Both the position numbers and the translations under genes were made by a program. The notes under the pieces are model-generated. The model searched no databases. It was not told the origin of the DNA and saw only the letters and a list, made by a program, of their open reading frames with translations. From a virus: DNA of 64,000 nucleotides. Positions 47,884 to 56,038 of the stretch are shown here, piece by piece (the first letter of the stretch is position 1; each line of letters starts with the position of its first letter). The stretch is from the IMG/VR virus record IMGVR_UViG_3300027659_000014, positions 1 to 64,000 of that record; one strand, given 5' to 3'.

Positions 47884-48128
47884 TATGAACTTTTAAATTT
47901 AGATTCCCAAAAATTTCTTTGTTGGTACATTATAGTATAAAACTCCCTAAACGATTTAATTATTAATTCTTTAACATCTTTCTCTAATTTACCTCGTTTC
48001 ATCTCTTTAGAAATTCTTTCTAATAATTTATCTTCAAATTGTTTAGCTGTTGCCGACCCTAAAAAGTCTTTTATTTCTTTTTTTATTAATGATTCAATTT
48101 CTCTTTTATCCGATTGTGTTAGTGCCAT
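47883..48128 (-). CDS. Small helical unknown protein
   Basis: 81 aa, alternating charged helices: MALTQSDKREIESLIKKEIK, AKQFEDKLLERISKEMKRGK and IKSFREFYTIMYQQRNFW. No family was recognised; size and charge suit a small virion or assembly protein. The start lies next to the spanin-like gene. Confidence 0.62.
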   Translation of the reverse strand: MALTQSDKREIESLIKKEIKDFLGSATAKQFEDKLLERISKEMKRGKLEKDVKELIIKSFREFYTIMYQQRNFWESKFKSS

Positions 48129-48129
48129 T

Positions 48130-48543
48130 TTATTTTACTATTATCCCATATGTTAATCCTCCTATAATAGCTGAGGAAATAATCTGAATTATTGTATTTT
48201 TTCTTTTTAATTTTCTATTGTCTGATGTAAGATCTTTATTAATATTATCAACAATTTGAAATTTATCATTTGTTTTTTGAATAATTATTTCACTTGTTTT
48301 AAACTTTTCTTCCATTGTTATAATAATAGATTGTTGTACCTCAATTTTTTTATTTAACTCAACAACCTCATTTTTGGTTAATTTTAAAATCGCGGAAGTA
48401 GAATCCAATTTATTTAGATCCATCATGATCTGTTTTCCTACTTTATAAGGAATACATATTTCAGTAGTATCTTCTTTTTTTGTTGTTTGGGATAAAATAG
48501 AAACCCCAAAAAACACAAATAATATTAGTATTAAATTTTTCAT
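48130..48543 (-). CDS. Exported coiled-coil protein with C-terminal membrane span
   Basis: 137 aa. The signal peptide MKNLILILFVFFGVSILSQ is followed by a periplasmic coiled coil (EVVELNKKIEVQQSIIITM) and ends in a hydrophobic helix (IIQIISSAIIGGLTYGIIV). A signal plus C-terminal anchor resembles unimolecular spanins. It lies beside a single-span coiled-coil gene (48547-48900); the two may act together at lysis, but this is inference. Confidence 0.55.
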   Translation of the reverse strand: MKNLILILFVFFGVSILSQTTKKEDTTEICIPYKVGKQIMMDLNKLDSTSAILKLTKNEVVELNKKIEVQQSIIITMEEKFKTSEIIIQKTNDKFQIVDNINKDLTSDNRKLKRKNTIIQIISSAIIGGLTYGIIVK

Positions 48544-48546
48544 GTT

Positions 48547-48900
48547 TTAAAAATTATATCTTAATCGTAATAAACTATCAATTTGTTTAGGGTTTGAGTT
48601 TTTAATTTCATTACCTTTTTGTTGGTAATAGTTATTAACAACTTCTTTTTTGATTTTAATATTAGATATTGTTGAATCAATTTTATGTATATCTTCATTA
48701 TATTTTGTTATTTTTTCATCTAATTTTTTTTGATAGTTAATCATACTATCAATATCTTTATTAAGTTGTTCAATTTGTTTTTTATCCTCTTTTGACATTC
48801 CATTATCAACTTTTGTCATATCGTAAATAATTAAACCAATTAATATAATAACAAATGTTAATATAATGTATTTGAAGTTTTCATTTAAAAAATTTTTCAT
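48547..48900 (-). CDS. Single-span membrane coiled-coil protein (spanin-like)
   Basis: 117 aa: an N-terminal anchor (YIILTFVIILIGLIIYD) followed by a periplasmic coiled coil (QIEQLNKDIDSMINYQKKL) and a C-terminal IDSLLRLRYNF. This is the topology of i-spanins (Rz-like). It overlaps the tagged 209-aa gene by four bases and precedes the exported coiled-coil gene. Confidence 0.58.
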   Translation of the reverse strand: MKNFLNENFKYIILTFVIILIGLIIYDMTKVDNGMSKEDKKQIEQLNKDIDSMINYQKKLDEKITKYNEDIHKIDSTISNIKIKKEVVNNYYQQKGNEIKNSNPKQIDSLLRLRYNF

Positions 48901-49526
48901 GTCTCACTTGTTTTTTTTCTTGATGAAACAATTTTAGACCATTTGGTTTTAAATTTTTCATAATATGTTTTTAATTTTAACGACATTTCACTAAATTCAT
49001 CATCAAGTTTGGTCATAGTTCCATTTATATATACCCCATTTGTTTCTCCAATTGAAAAGAAAAAATCTAAATCTAATTCAGTTATTTTTCCTGACCATTC
49101 AACATTTGTTGGATATAAATTTAATTTATTAAAGTCAACGATTTCGGTAACATCTTGTTTAAACTCATCCATACTTTCTTGAAATGCGGACTTATCATCA
49201 GTTGTTAATTGTAAATCTGTTGTGTTTTTACTATGAATAACTAAAATCCCCCCCGATATTCTATATGCCTTTTTTTTATCTGATTTAACTTTATCAAATT
49301 CTTTATCTTCATCTTCATCTTTTTCCGCAGTTTCATACTTATCGTTTTGTATTTTATCCTCAATATCTGTCATTACATCTATTTTATTGTCAGGATCTTC
49401 AACAGGTTGTTCAATTAATAAACCATAATTTTTTTTAATACTCTTAATATCCTCAGTTAATTGGTTACCCCCAAGTAATTTTCTTGATGCTGATAATAAT
49501 TTTTTTATTTCTTCGTAATTAGTCAT
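48897..49526 (-). CDS. Tagged acidic protein
   Basis: 209 aa. KSIKKNYGLLIEQP around residues 28-41 matches the RIKEMMGIITES tag (LLIE at 36-39); an extra N-terminal segment EEIKKLLSASRKLLGG precedes it. The following 60 residues are strongly acidic (ETAEKDEDEDKEFDKVK), then GGILVIHSKNTTDL and a beta-rich domain (VEWSGKITELDLDFFFSIGE). The pattern, tag then acidic spacer then compact domain, is that of an internal virion protein. It overlaps the amidase-like gene at its start by eight bases. Confidence 0.72.
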   Translation of the reverse strand: MTNYEEIKKLLSASRKLLGGNQLTEDIKSIKKNYGLLIEQPVEDPDNKIDVMTDIEDKIQNDKYETAEKDEDEDKEFDKVKSDKKKAYRISGGILVIHSKNTTDLQLTTDDKSAFQESMDEFKQDVTEIVDFNKLNLYPTNVEWSGKITELDLDFFFSIGETNGVYINGTMTKLDDEFSEMSLKLKTYYEKFKTKWSKIVSSRKKTSET

Positions 49527-50118
49527 TTTTTAAATATTTATTAAAAATTTCAAAATTAAAGGCCGGACTAACATCAGTAAAATCACTATCAAAATTACTT
49601 TTAGTTACAATACCTTCAAATTTTTCTATACCGTTTATTTTTGTATTATGTTCCACACTTTTTAATGGGATATTAGTTTCTTTGGTTAACTTAACACACA
49701 ATTTTGAGGTTAAAATAATTTGTTCCTCAGGATATGGTTGCCAAAAAAAATAATCTCTCCATGTTTTATTAAAAACCTTTTGTTTATAAATATCACCAAT
49801 CCAATTAATGTGATAATTTTTTAATGGTTCTTTTTCTAACCAACCTAAATTTTCCAAACAAACAATTACAGAGTTTCTGTTTATAGATGATGTTGTGTTA
49901 TAATTAGTATATTCATCATTGTCCAATAACTGAAGAACTTTACCATCTCTTGTTACAATATAGTTAGGAATTTTATCATATTTACCATTATGTCTATATT
50001 TTAATGATTGTAAAAAATCATTTATGTTTCTAGACGTATTAGTGAGTATAATTTGTGTTTTGTTTTTATTTTTTTTCTCTGATCTAAAATTTCCGTATTT
50101 TATTATTTCATCAATCAT
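49519..50118 (-). CDS. Amidase_2/PGRP-like protein with degenerate zinc site
   Basis: 199 aa. The N-acetylmuramoyl-L-alanine amidase fold is recognisable from QIILTNTSRNINDFLQSLKY (family: HHTA...), KIPNYIVTRDGKVLQLLD (H-Y-xI-xRDG-x-I-xQ), and DVSPAFNFEIF (usually DPGPAFNF). The zinc ligands appear lost: the first His of IxHHTA is replaced (ILTNTS), and the second, before the DPGP motif, is replaced (GIVTKSNF). It may bind peptidoglycan without cutting it. It lies in a virion-protein-like cluster. Confidence 0.65.
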   Translation of the reverse strand: MIDEIIKYGNFRSEKKNKNKTQIILTNTSRNINDFLQSLKYRHNGKYDKIPNYIVTRDGKVLQLLDNDEYTNYNTTSSINRNSVIVCLENLGWLEKEPLKNYHINWIGDIYKQKVFNKTWRDYFFWQPYPEEQIILTSKLCVKLTKETNIPLKSVEHNTKINGIEKFEGIVTKSNFDSDFTDVSPAFNFEIFNKYLKND

Positions 50119-51208
50119 TTGTTTTAGTATATCTTAAAACTTTATTTTGTGTGGTTGTATTTACGGTGGTTAGTCCTGTACTACCATATTCTATATTTGA
50201 TAATTCAATAATTTCAGGTTCGACTTGGGGGGTGACTTGGGGGGTATAATGCGTGGTATGATGTGTTAAATAACTTTCAGGAATCTCAATCTCATCATGT
50301 ATGGTATCATGTATGGTATCTTCTTTGTGAGGGACACCAGTGTCCCCCTCTAAATTTTCTGTGAATTTTAACAGAGGGACATCCGTGTCCCCCTGTGAAT
50401 CTTCGTCTTTTCTTTTTCCTTTAAATGCTTGGTTTGTTGCAATAACTAACGTAATTGCTAATGGATCAAAAACAAAGATCAAAATTAAAATAAAAAGATT
50501 TGCGGTTCGTTTAATATCCCAATCAAGTAGTTCACTAACATACTTTAAAGCTCCCAACTCACTTCCCGAAATTTCTTTTGATTCCATGTTTAAGATATTA
50601 ATATCAAGTTGGGTGATACTATCATTCATACTATCAATTCTTTTTGCTATTGTGTCTCTCCTTACTTGTGCTTGTGATAGTTGAGATTCAAATAATTTTC
50701 TATTACCGTCGTTGGCTCTTGTAATTACCTGTCCAGTTCTTCTATCCACAGATTGTGTTGTTGTATTATTAGATACCCCGTCTCTTAACTTAGTAATGTC
50801 TCCGTCTAAAATGTTTTTTTCTTTTGTTAATTCGTCTTTAACTTCTTCAAACCTTTTCTTTTTTACCTCAATATTTTTGACTTGTTTTTCGTTAATTTCA
50901 AGTTTTGCAATATTCCCTTGAAATCCTGTACTTAAAAGTCCGTATATTCCAAGTGAAGTTATTAAAGAAAGGGTCACAAGAGCAATGGACATATAAATTT
51001 TTAAAATTCCATATGTTTCTTTCCATTTGTCGTGAAGATATGTTGCAATTGCAATTTTAGATATCTCAAGAAATGATCCCATAATAATAACGGGTAATGC
51101 CACACCAACAAATACGATTGATAAACCAACAACACTATAATATGCTGCGGTTCCTGACAAACCCAAAGCACAAAATAATAAAAACCAAGGTAAAAATTTT
51201 TCTTTCAT
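50111..51208 (-). CDS. Four-span membrane protein with coiled-coil ectodomain
   Basis: 365 aa. Spans near residues 6-26, 28-48, 68-90 and 235-260 (LFILILIFVFDPLAITLVIA) bracket a coiled-coil loop of about 120 residues (LEINEKQVKNIEVKKKRFEE). The C-terminal tail of about 95 residues is polar, with His-Thr-Thr repeats (HTTHYTPQVTPQVEPEI). The DPLAITLV span recurs in large-phage membrane proteins of unknown role. A TATTTATA element lies 18 bases upstream. It may be a channel-like or host-interaction protein. Confidence 0.62.
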   Translation of the reverse strand: MKEKFLPWFLLFCALGLSGTAAYYSVVGLSIVFVGVALPVIIMGSFLEISKIAIATYLHDKWKETYGILKIYMSIALVTLSLITSLGIYGLLSTGFQGNIAKLEINEKQVKNIEVKKKRFEEVKDELTKEKNILDGDITKLRDGVSNNTTTQSVDRRTGQVITRANDGNRKLFESQLSQAQVRRDTIAKRIDSMNDSITQLDINILNMESKEISGSELGALKYVSELLDWDIKRTANLFILILIFVFDPLAITLVIATNQAFKGKRKDEDSQGDTDVPLLKFTENLEGDTGVPHKEDTIHDTIHDEIEIPESYLTHHTTHYTPQVTPQVEPEIIELSNIEYGSTGLTTVNTTTQNKVLRYTKTND

Positions 51209-51226
51209 AATAATTCTAATATATTT

Positions 51227-51234
51227 ATAAATAC
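51227..51234 (-). promoter_or_regulatory. Late-type promoter motif TATTTATA
   Basis: Sense TATTTATA, 18 bases before the ATG at 51208. Confidence 0.4.
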
Positions 51235-51244
51235 TAATATAAGG

Positions 51245-51252
51245 TATTTATA
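51245..51252 (+). promoter_or_regulatory. Late-type promoter motif TATTTATA
   Basis: Plus-strand TATTTATA five bases before the ATG at 51258. It is divergent from the motif at 51227-51234, ten bases away. Confidence 0.5.
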
Positions 51253-51257
51253 TAATT

Positions 51258-51677
51258 ATGTCACTACTTAGAGAAACAATACGTAAAGTTTTAATCTTAG
51301 AAAAGAAGATTGCTGAGATCCAAGCAAAACTTACTGTTACCATGAATTTAAGATACCAACAGGTAAATGTACCTGGAATGAAGACCCACGCTGAAATACG
51401 AAAAAAAAGAGATTTTTCAAAAAGTGGTGATATAATTAGAGATTATGATATCTTAAATTCAGTAAAAAAAGTAAAGGATGATATAGTACAATATATTGTC
51501 ATTGGTGAGTTATATGATGGTGTTGAGTTTGTAATTAAAGATGAATCAAGCTTACTTAGTATTGCAATTAGAATAGAAGAAGTTAATCCTTACGAATTTA
51601 ATCTTTTTATTAAAACCGTTATGAGGGATGCTAATTTTTATGTTGGTAGAAATCAACTAGTTATTACCGCAAAATAA
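51258..51677 (+). CDS. Tagged small protein
   Basis: 139 aa. MSLLRETIRKVLILEKKIAE is the tag variant with LILE at residues 12-15. The rest is an alpha/beta protein with MKTHAEIRKKRDFSKSGDII and a strand pair (IVQYIVIGELYDGVEFVIK). Function is unknown. It is a monocistronic plus-strand unit ending in a structured RNA region. Confidence 0.72.
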   Translation: MSLLRETIRKVLILEKKIAEIQAKLTVTMNLRYQQVNVPGMKTHAEIRKKRDFSKSGDIIRDYDILNSVKKVKDDIVQYIVIGELYDGVEFVIKDESSLLSIAIRIEEVNPYEFNLFIKTVMRDANFYVGRNQLVITAK

Positions 51678-51806
51678 ACCCCCACTGGTACCAATGGGGG
51701 AGTGTAATTTCATCTTACATCACGAGTAAGATTGAGGATTTTCACCTAGAGAACATCGTGTCTCATTCCGCCGAGTTGTAAGGGTAATCTCGGTTCAACC
51801 CTTTTT
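51678..51806 (+). ncRNA. Candidate structured non-coding RNA region
   Basis: The 133 bases between the convergent genes hold no ORF but five possible stems: CCCCCA...TGGGGG (51679-51700), ATCTTAC...GTAAGAT (51712-51732), GAG-A-ACA...TGT-CTC (51749-51764), CCGAG...CTCGG (51771-51793) and AAGGGT...ACCCTT followed by TTTTT (51780-51807). The last two stems interleave as an H-type pseudoknot or exclude each other like a switch. It may be a 3' UTR or a separate small RNA. Confidence 0.5.
51679..51700 (+). terminator. GC-rich hairpin after the tagged gene
   Basis: CCCCCA-C-TGGTACCA-A-TGGGGG directly after the stop. No T-run follows, so termination may be incomplete and read-through would include the following stems. 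Confidence 0.45.
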
Positions 51807-51807
51807 G
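51780..51807 (+). terminator. Terminator-like hairpin at the end of the structured region
   Basis: AAGGGT pairs with ACCCTT (6 bp, loop of 12), followed by TTT and TGT. Formation excludes or pseudoknots with the CCGAG-CTCGG stem. Confidence 0.5.
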
Positions 51808-51810
51808 TAA

Positions 51811-52257
51811 TTAACGATCCTCTATTGTAAATCCTTGAGAATCAACCTCAGGTCCATTATCAATTAACATTTCAACTTTGATTTCTCCATCAACAAATCT
51901 TGACACAGAACAGAATTCAATTTCAACATCCTCATTAAGATTCATTTTAAACTCGTTATACTGTTCCTCAGTTTCAAATGACCCAACTTGACTTGCCGGT
52001 GATTGGTAAACTTTTAGACGATACGAACCAAATGGATTTTTAAGTTCAGAAACTTCCATAATAAGATTATCAAACTTATAATTATCAGTACCATCTTCGG
52101 TTACAAATTTCCCATCATTATCCCTTTTTAATGTTTGAGAATAATGGTACCCACAATTACCACAATTTATATAATCTTCACCTGTTTTGTAATAGAAATC
52201 GCTAAACGCTTCTTGTTTACAATTTGGACATTCAATATAATCAATTACACTTCCCAT
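51811..52257 (-). CDS. Zinc-ribbon protein
   Basis: 148 aa. CPNCKQEAFSDFYYKTG and CGNCGYHYSQTLKRD form a CxxC...CxxC zinc ribbon (about 11-43). A beta-rich domain follows (FGSYRLKVYQSPASQVGSFE) ending with an acidic IDNGPEVDSQGFTIED. No family was recognised; zinc ribbons suit nucleic-acid or protein binding. TATCTTTG lies 15 bases upstream. Confidence 0.62.
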   Translation of the reverse strand: MGSVIDYIECPNCKQEAFSDFYYKTGEDYINCGNCGYHYSQTLKRDNDGKFVTEDGTDNYKFDNLIMEVSELKNPFGSYRLKVYQSPASQVGSFETEEQYNEFKMNLNEDVEIEFCSVSRFVDGEIKVEMLIDNGPEVDSQGFTIEDR

Positions 52258-52272
52258 TTTTTTATTTTTTTA

Positions 52273-52280
52273 CAAAGATA
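52273..52280 (-). promoter_or_regulatory. Host-type -7 element TATCTTTG
   Basis: Fits TAnnTTTG, 15 bases before the ATG at 52257. Confidence 0.5.
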
Positions 52281-52310
52281 TATAACTTATTTTAATTTGC
52301 CAAATTTTTA

Positions 52311-53111
52311 TTATAAATAGTCAAATAATTCTGAACTATCGTTTCTTAATCTTCTTAACGCCTTTTCTTTTATTTGTCTAACTCTTTCTTTTGTTAATCC
52401 AAAATCACTCCCAATATCTTCCAAAGTTCTTGGTGTTCCTGTGATCCCAAAATAATCGCCAATAATTGATTTTTCACGATCATCTAAATTATTTAATAAA
52501 TTTAACATTTTTTCTTTTAAAATATCGTTTGTATTAAAAATGGCATCAGGAGCTTCAGCCTCTTGATTAACAATCATATCAATAAGGGTATCACCGTCTT
52601 CATTTATTTTCATGTCTAAATCAACAATAGATGGTAATCCAGTAAACTTATCATCCATTTTATTTCCAGATTGTTCAACTTCTTTTTTCGCCCTATGTAA
52701 ATCTTGTACAACATTAACTGGTAATCTTATTGTTCTCGAATTATCATTTAATGATTGTAAAATTGATTGTTTAACCCACCATACTGCGTATGAAATAAAT
52801 CTAAGATCTTTATTCCAATCAAAATTTTTAATTGCTTTCAGTAAACCATGATTACCCTCAGCAATTAGATCTTGTAAATCTAATCCTTGGTTTTGATATT
52901 GTTTTGCAACTGTTATAACAAACCTTAAGTTACCCACAAGTAATTCTTCTTCAATTTGTTTTTTTTCAATTTCAGAAATATTATCTGATTTCATTTTTAT
53001 CGCCAAAGTTTTTTCCCTTTCTGGTGACATAACTTTAATTTTTCTAATATCTTTAAGATAGTAATATACTTCTTCTTGATTAATTGGGATTCCTAAATTT
53101 TTACTTTTCAT
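52311..53111 (-). CDS. Sigma-70 family RNA polymerase factor, group 2/RpoD-like
   Basis: 266 aa. Region 1.2-like INQEEVYYYLKDIRKIKVMS, then region 2: NLRFVITVAKQYQNQGLDL, DLIAEGNHGLLKAIKNFDW, and RFISYAVWWVKQSILQSL (2.4). Region 3 has NSRTIRLPVNVVQDLHRAKK. Region 4 has LDDREKSIIGDYFGITGTP and the helix-turn-helix GSDFGLTKERVRQIKEKAL. It should bind host core RNA polymerase and could recognise TATTTATA late promoters or the host-like ones; the sequence cannot decide. It contrasts with the tagged ECF factor at 26594. Confidence 0.93.
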   Translation of the reverse strand: MKSKNLGIPINQEEVYYYLKDIRKIKVMSPEREKTLAIKMKSDNISEIEKKQIEEELLVGNLRFVITVAKQYQNQGLDLQDLIAEGNHGLLKAIKNFDWNKDLRFISYAVWWVKQSILQSLNDNSRTIRLPVNVVQDLHRAKKEVEQSGNKMDDKFTGLPSIVDLDMKINEDGDTLIDMIVNQEAEAPDAIFNTNDILKEKMLNLLNNLDDREKSIIGDYFGITGTPRTLEDIGSDFGLTKERVRQIKEKALRRLRNDSSELFDYL

Positions 53112-53117
53112 TTTTTT

Positions 53118-53615
53118 TTAATTTAATTGTGAATATTCGTCTAATTTTTGTTTTTCTAAATCTGTTAAAGATTCTAAACCACTATCTATAATTTTATCCA
53201 ACAATTCATCTAATGTTAGATTACAACGTTGATTAAAGTTCTTAATTAAATTAAGAAAATCAAATGGGTCATTGTCAAAAAAATTAAGTTCTTTTTTTTG
53301 TTTTGGTTTTCTTGTTTTTTTCAAAGATAAAAGATAATCAAGATGCTCTTTTGGTATATTAGAAGAGGTTTTATTTGGTTTTGGTATTAAAAAATATTGA
53401 GTACTGCCCAAGTTGATAAAAATAAAATTAACCCATTCTGACACATATTCAATATGTAAGTCTGATGAAAAATGGATAATTGCATTTTTTTCACCAGAAA
53501 TTAATTTGGCTTCGTTTGATGTCATTTCTTTTGATACTTCAAATGCGATCTCTTTTGTTTTTTCTTCTGAGTTTTCTATGGTTTCATCGTAGAAAATAAA
53601 AAGTAAGTAATTCAT
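53118..53615 (-). CDS. Unknown protein with DUF6576-like C-terminal motif
   Basis: 165 aa from MNYLLFIFYDETIENSEEKT. A longer frame starts at 53669, but the host-type TATATTTG at 53639-53646 lies inside that extension, which supports 53615. The C-terminal LDELLDKIIDSGLESLTDLE matches the small terminal motif (LDxILDKIxxxGxxSLTxEE) found at the ends of Bacteroidetes rhomboid and other proteins. The N-terminal half is unassigned. Confidence 0.62.
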   Translation of the reverse strand: MNYLLFIFYDETIENSEEKTKEIAFEVSKEMTSNEAKLISGEKNAIIHFSSDLHIEYVSEWVNFIFINLGSTQYFLIPKPNKTSSNIPKEHLDYLLSLKKTRKPKQKKELNFFDNDPFDFLNLIKNFNQRCNLTLDELLDKIIDSGLESLTDLEKQKLDEYSQLN

Positions 53616-53638
53616 ATGTGTGTTTTTAATTGTTTTTA

Positions 53639-53646
53639 CAAATATA
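53639..53646 (-). promoter_or_regulatory. Host-type -7 element TATATTTG
   Basis: Fits TAnnTTTG, 23 bases before the ATG at 53615. It decides that start. Confidence 0.5.
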
Positions 53647-53665
53647 GGAATAAAATTATAATAAA

Positions 53666-56038
53666 TCACAAAACTTTTGAAAAATTATTTTCTTTTTTAA
53701 TTTTAACCACATGATCCCCCCATGTACCCACAATACTATTGTGACTAATAACAAAAATCTTTTCAAAGTAATCCTTGATCTTTGTAAAGAACTCATATAC
53801 CATCTCTAAGTTGTCATTGGCAATTTTTCCAAACACCTCATCTAAAACCACAAGATTTGGTTTTGGTAAACTTGAGATCTTGGTAAGAACAGATCTTAAA
53901 GCTAAAGATGAAATTGTCTTTTCAAATCCTGAACCTGAAGTCATTAATTTTTCAATACCCGTTTCATTATCGGTCATAATAAACTCGACTTCATTTTTAT
54001 CGTTGATTCGAACTTCCAATTTAAAGTAACAAGAATCTTCCATTAATCTTTGTAGTTCAGAGTTTATTAGTGGCATCATGGTTTTCATAATCATTTTAGA
54101 TATACCATTCTTACCATAAATTTCTAAGTAAATCTTATATATTTTATCTTTTTTCTCTTCTTCTTTTATTGTTTCAATTTTATTTTTATTAAGATCAATT
54201 TTTTCTTCAAGTGATTTAATTGATGATTCACTTGTAGTAATTGAATTACTAATTGTTCTTCTTTGGATTTCCAAATCATCTAATCTAATGTCAGCTTTTA
54301 TTAATAATGAATCAATCTTTTGGTTTTCTTGAATTTTATCTTGTATCTCTTCCCACCTTTTAATCTTATCGTTTAATGATTCAATTTTTAAATCACAACT
54401 TTCAATACTTAATTCATACTTTTCTTTAATGAGTTTGTTTTTTTCATACTCATCAAATTCTTTTTTAAGTTGTACAAAACTTTGTTCTTTGCTTGATAAA
54501 ACATGCATAAGTGTCGTTTTTGTGTTTTTTTGCACAATTAACCCATCAAGTTCTGTAATTTTTGCGTTGGTGATCGATGCGTTCATTAACTCAATTCCAC
54601 AATGAGAACATTTAATTCCTCCCTCTACTTCTGATTTTAATTTAGTTATTGATTCAATTTCAGTGTCAAGTTTAATTGTCTCTTTATAAACTTCATTATA
54701 TTGTTCTTTAACCTCGTCATGTTTATTTTCATAATAAAACTCAGATGGTTCAACAACTTTGATTTCGGATATTTTTAATAAAAAACCATTCTTATCTCTT
54801 TCAATTTCTTGTATCTCAACTCTTGTTTTATCAGGTTTTAACAAACTTAACTCATGATTAATATTTGTATGTTTTTTCTTTAACATATCATCACGATATG
54901 ATTTACCCTTTGTAATTGCATCATTAACATTAAACAAACTTTGTTCATTAGTTTTAATTTGAACCTTTAATTCTAAAATTGATTCTTGATGTGTTTCAAT
55001 CTCACTTTTTAATTGTTCTGAAGAATAAATGTTTGATATCTTTTGTTTTGAGAAATCCCCATATATTTCTTTGGCAACTTCTTCTTTTCTTTTTAAAAAT
55101 TCAAGACCCATAAATCTTGACAATACTTGTCCTCTTGATGTTGGTTTTGCTTCTAACAAATCTTCAAGATTTGATCCTGTTGTTAGAATTGTAGTTAAAA
55201 AATCTTCTTTTGTTCCAATTGAGTTTTTAATAAAAGATTCAGTTTCTCTTCTTTGTTCTCCAGTAAAGTTTAATAATGTTCCATCTGATAATTTTTTAAA
55301 AAAATCCAACTCTGTTTTAACATTCGATTCATTTTTTTTGGATATTTTTCTTTCAATGTTTCTAACAATAACATAATCCTCACCGTCAATTGTAATTTCA
55401 CCTTTAACATGAACCTTGTCTTTGTTTGAATACCTGTTAAATATTTCTTCGGCTTTTGTGGTCTTGGTTGTTTCATTAAAAAACAAGAACATTAATAAAT
55501 CTACAGTAAGAACTGTTTTACCACCAAAATTTGGTGGATCAGACTCAACAACCACAATACCATTTAATTTATCAAAATCTAATTTTTGATTTTCACCATA
55601 TGATAAAAAGTTTGAAAATTCAATGTTTCTAATATACCACTTTTTAAATTGAGATTGATTTTCTTCATCACCAGACATTTTGTTTTCAACCATATTATTA
55701 ATTGATAACACATCTTCTGTCATATGATTATAATCTTTTGAAACAAGAAAGTTTTTTATAAGATCCAACTGATAGTTTTTATCAGTAATATTAACGGAAA
55801 CGTCAATACTTTGTGTTATATCAGTTTCAAATATTTTTGATTTAGTCAGGACATTAACATTAGTTGTGTTATATTTTTTTTGAAAGTAATATTTAACACT
55901 TTTGATCTTGTCTTGTGTAAAGTTTTCTGGTAAATCCTCCCAAACAACTTGAACTGTTGGGTTTTCAAATACAGAAAAGTCTAAATTTTTTATCATTATA
56001 TTATAATTAAATAATTTTGGGGGATTAAATAAATCCAC
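53666..56038 (-). CDS. SbcC/Rad50-like recombination endonuclease subunit (T4 gp46-like)
   Basis: 790 aa. An N-terminal extension of about 135 residues precedes RNIEFSNFLSYGENQKLDF. The nucleotide-binding loop reads DPPNFGGKTVLTVD (about 166-180), with a shortened Walker A (consensus GxxGxGKS/T). Two long coiled coils flank a zinc hook CSHCGIELM near residue 475. The C-terminus has signature SGSGFEKTISSLALRS and Walker B LVVLDEVFGK. With gp47/SbcD it resects DNA ends for recombination-dependent replication. Four bases separate it from the 78-aa gene upstream. Confidence 0.88.
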   Translation of the reverse strand: MDLFNPPKLFNYNIMIKNLDFSVFENPTVQVVWEDLPENFTQDKIKSVKYYFQKKYNTTNVNVLTKSKIFETDITQSIDVSVNITDKNYQLDLIKNFLVSKDYNHMTEDVLSINNMVENKMSGDEENQSQFKKWYIRNIEFSNFLSYGENQKLDFDKLNGIVVVESDPPNFGGKTVLTVDLLMFLFFNETTKTTKAEEIFNRYSNKDKVHVKGEITIDGEDYVIVRNIERKISKKNESNVKTELDFFKKLSDGTLLNFTGEQRRETESFIKNSIGTKEDFLTTILTTGSNLEDLLEAKPTSRGQVLSRFMGLEFLKRKEEVAKEIYGDFSKQKISNIYSSEQLKSEIETHQESILELKVQIKTNEQSLFNVNDAITKGKSYRDDMLKKKHTNINHELSLLKPDKTRVEIQEIERDKNGFLLKISEIKVVEPSEFYYENKHDEVKEQYNEVYKETIKLDTEIESITKLKSEVEGGIKCSHCGIELMNASITNAKITELDGLIVQKNTKTTLMHVLSSKEQSFVQLKKEFDEYEKNKLIKEKYELSIESCDLKIESLNDKIKRWEEIQDKIQENQKIDSLLIKADIRLDDLEIQRRTISNSITTSESSIKSLEEKIDLNKNKIETIKEEEKKDKIYKIYLEIYGKNGISKMIMKTMMPLINSELQRLMEDSCYFKLEVRINDKNEVEFIMTDNETGIEKLMTSGSGFEKTISSLALRSVLTKISSLPKPNLVVLDEVFGKIANDNLEMVYEFFTKIKDYFEKIFVISHNSIVGTWGDHVVKIKKENNFSKVL

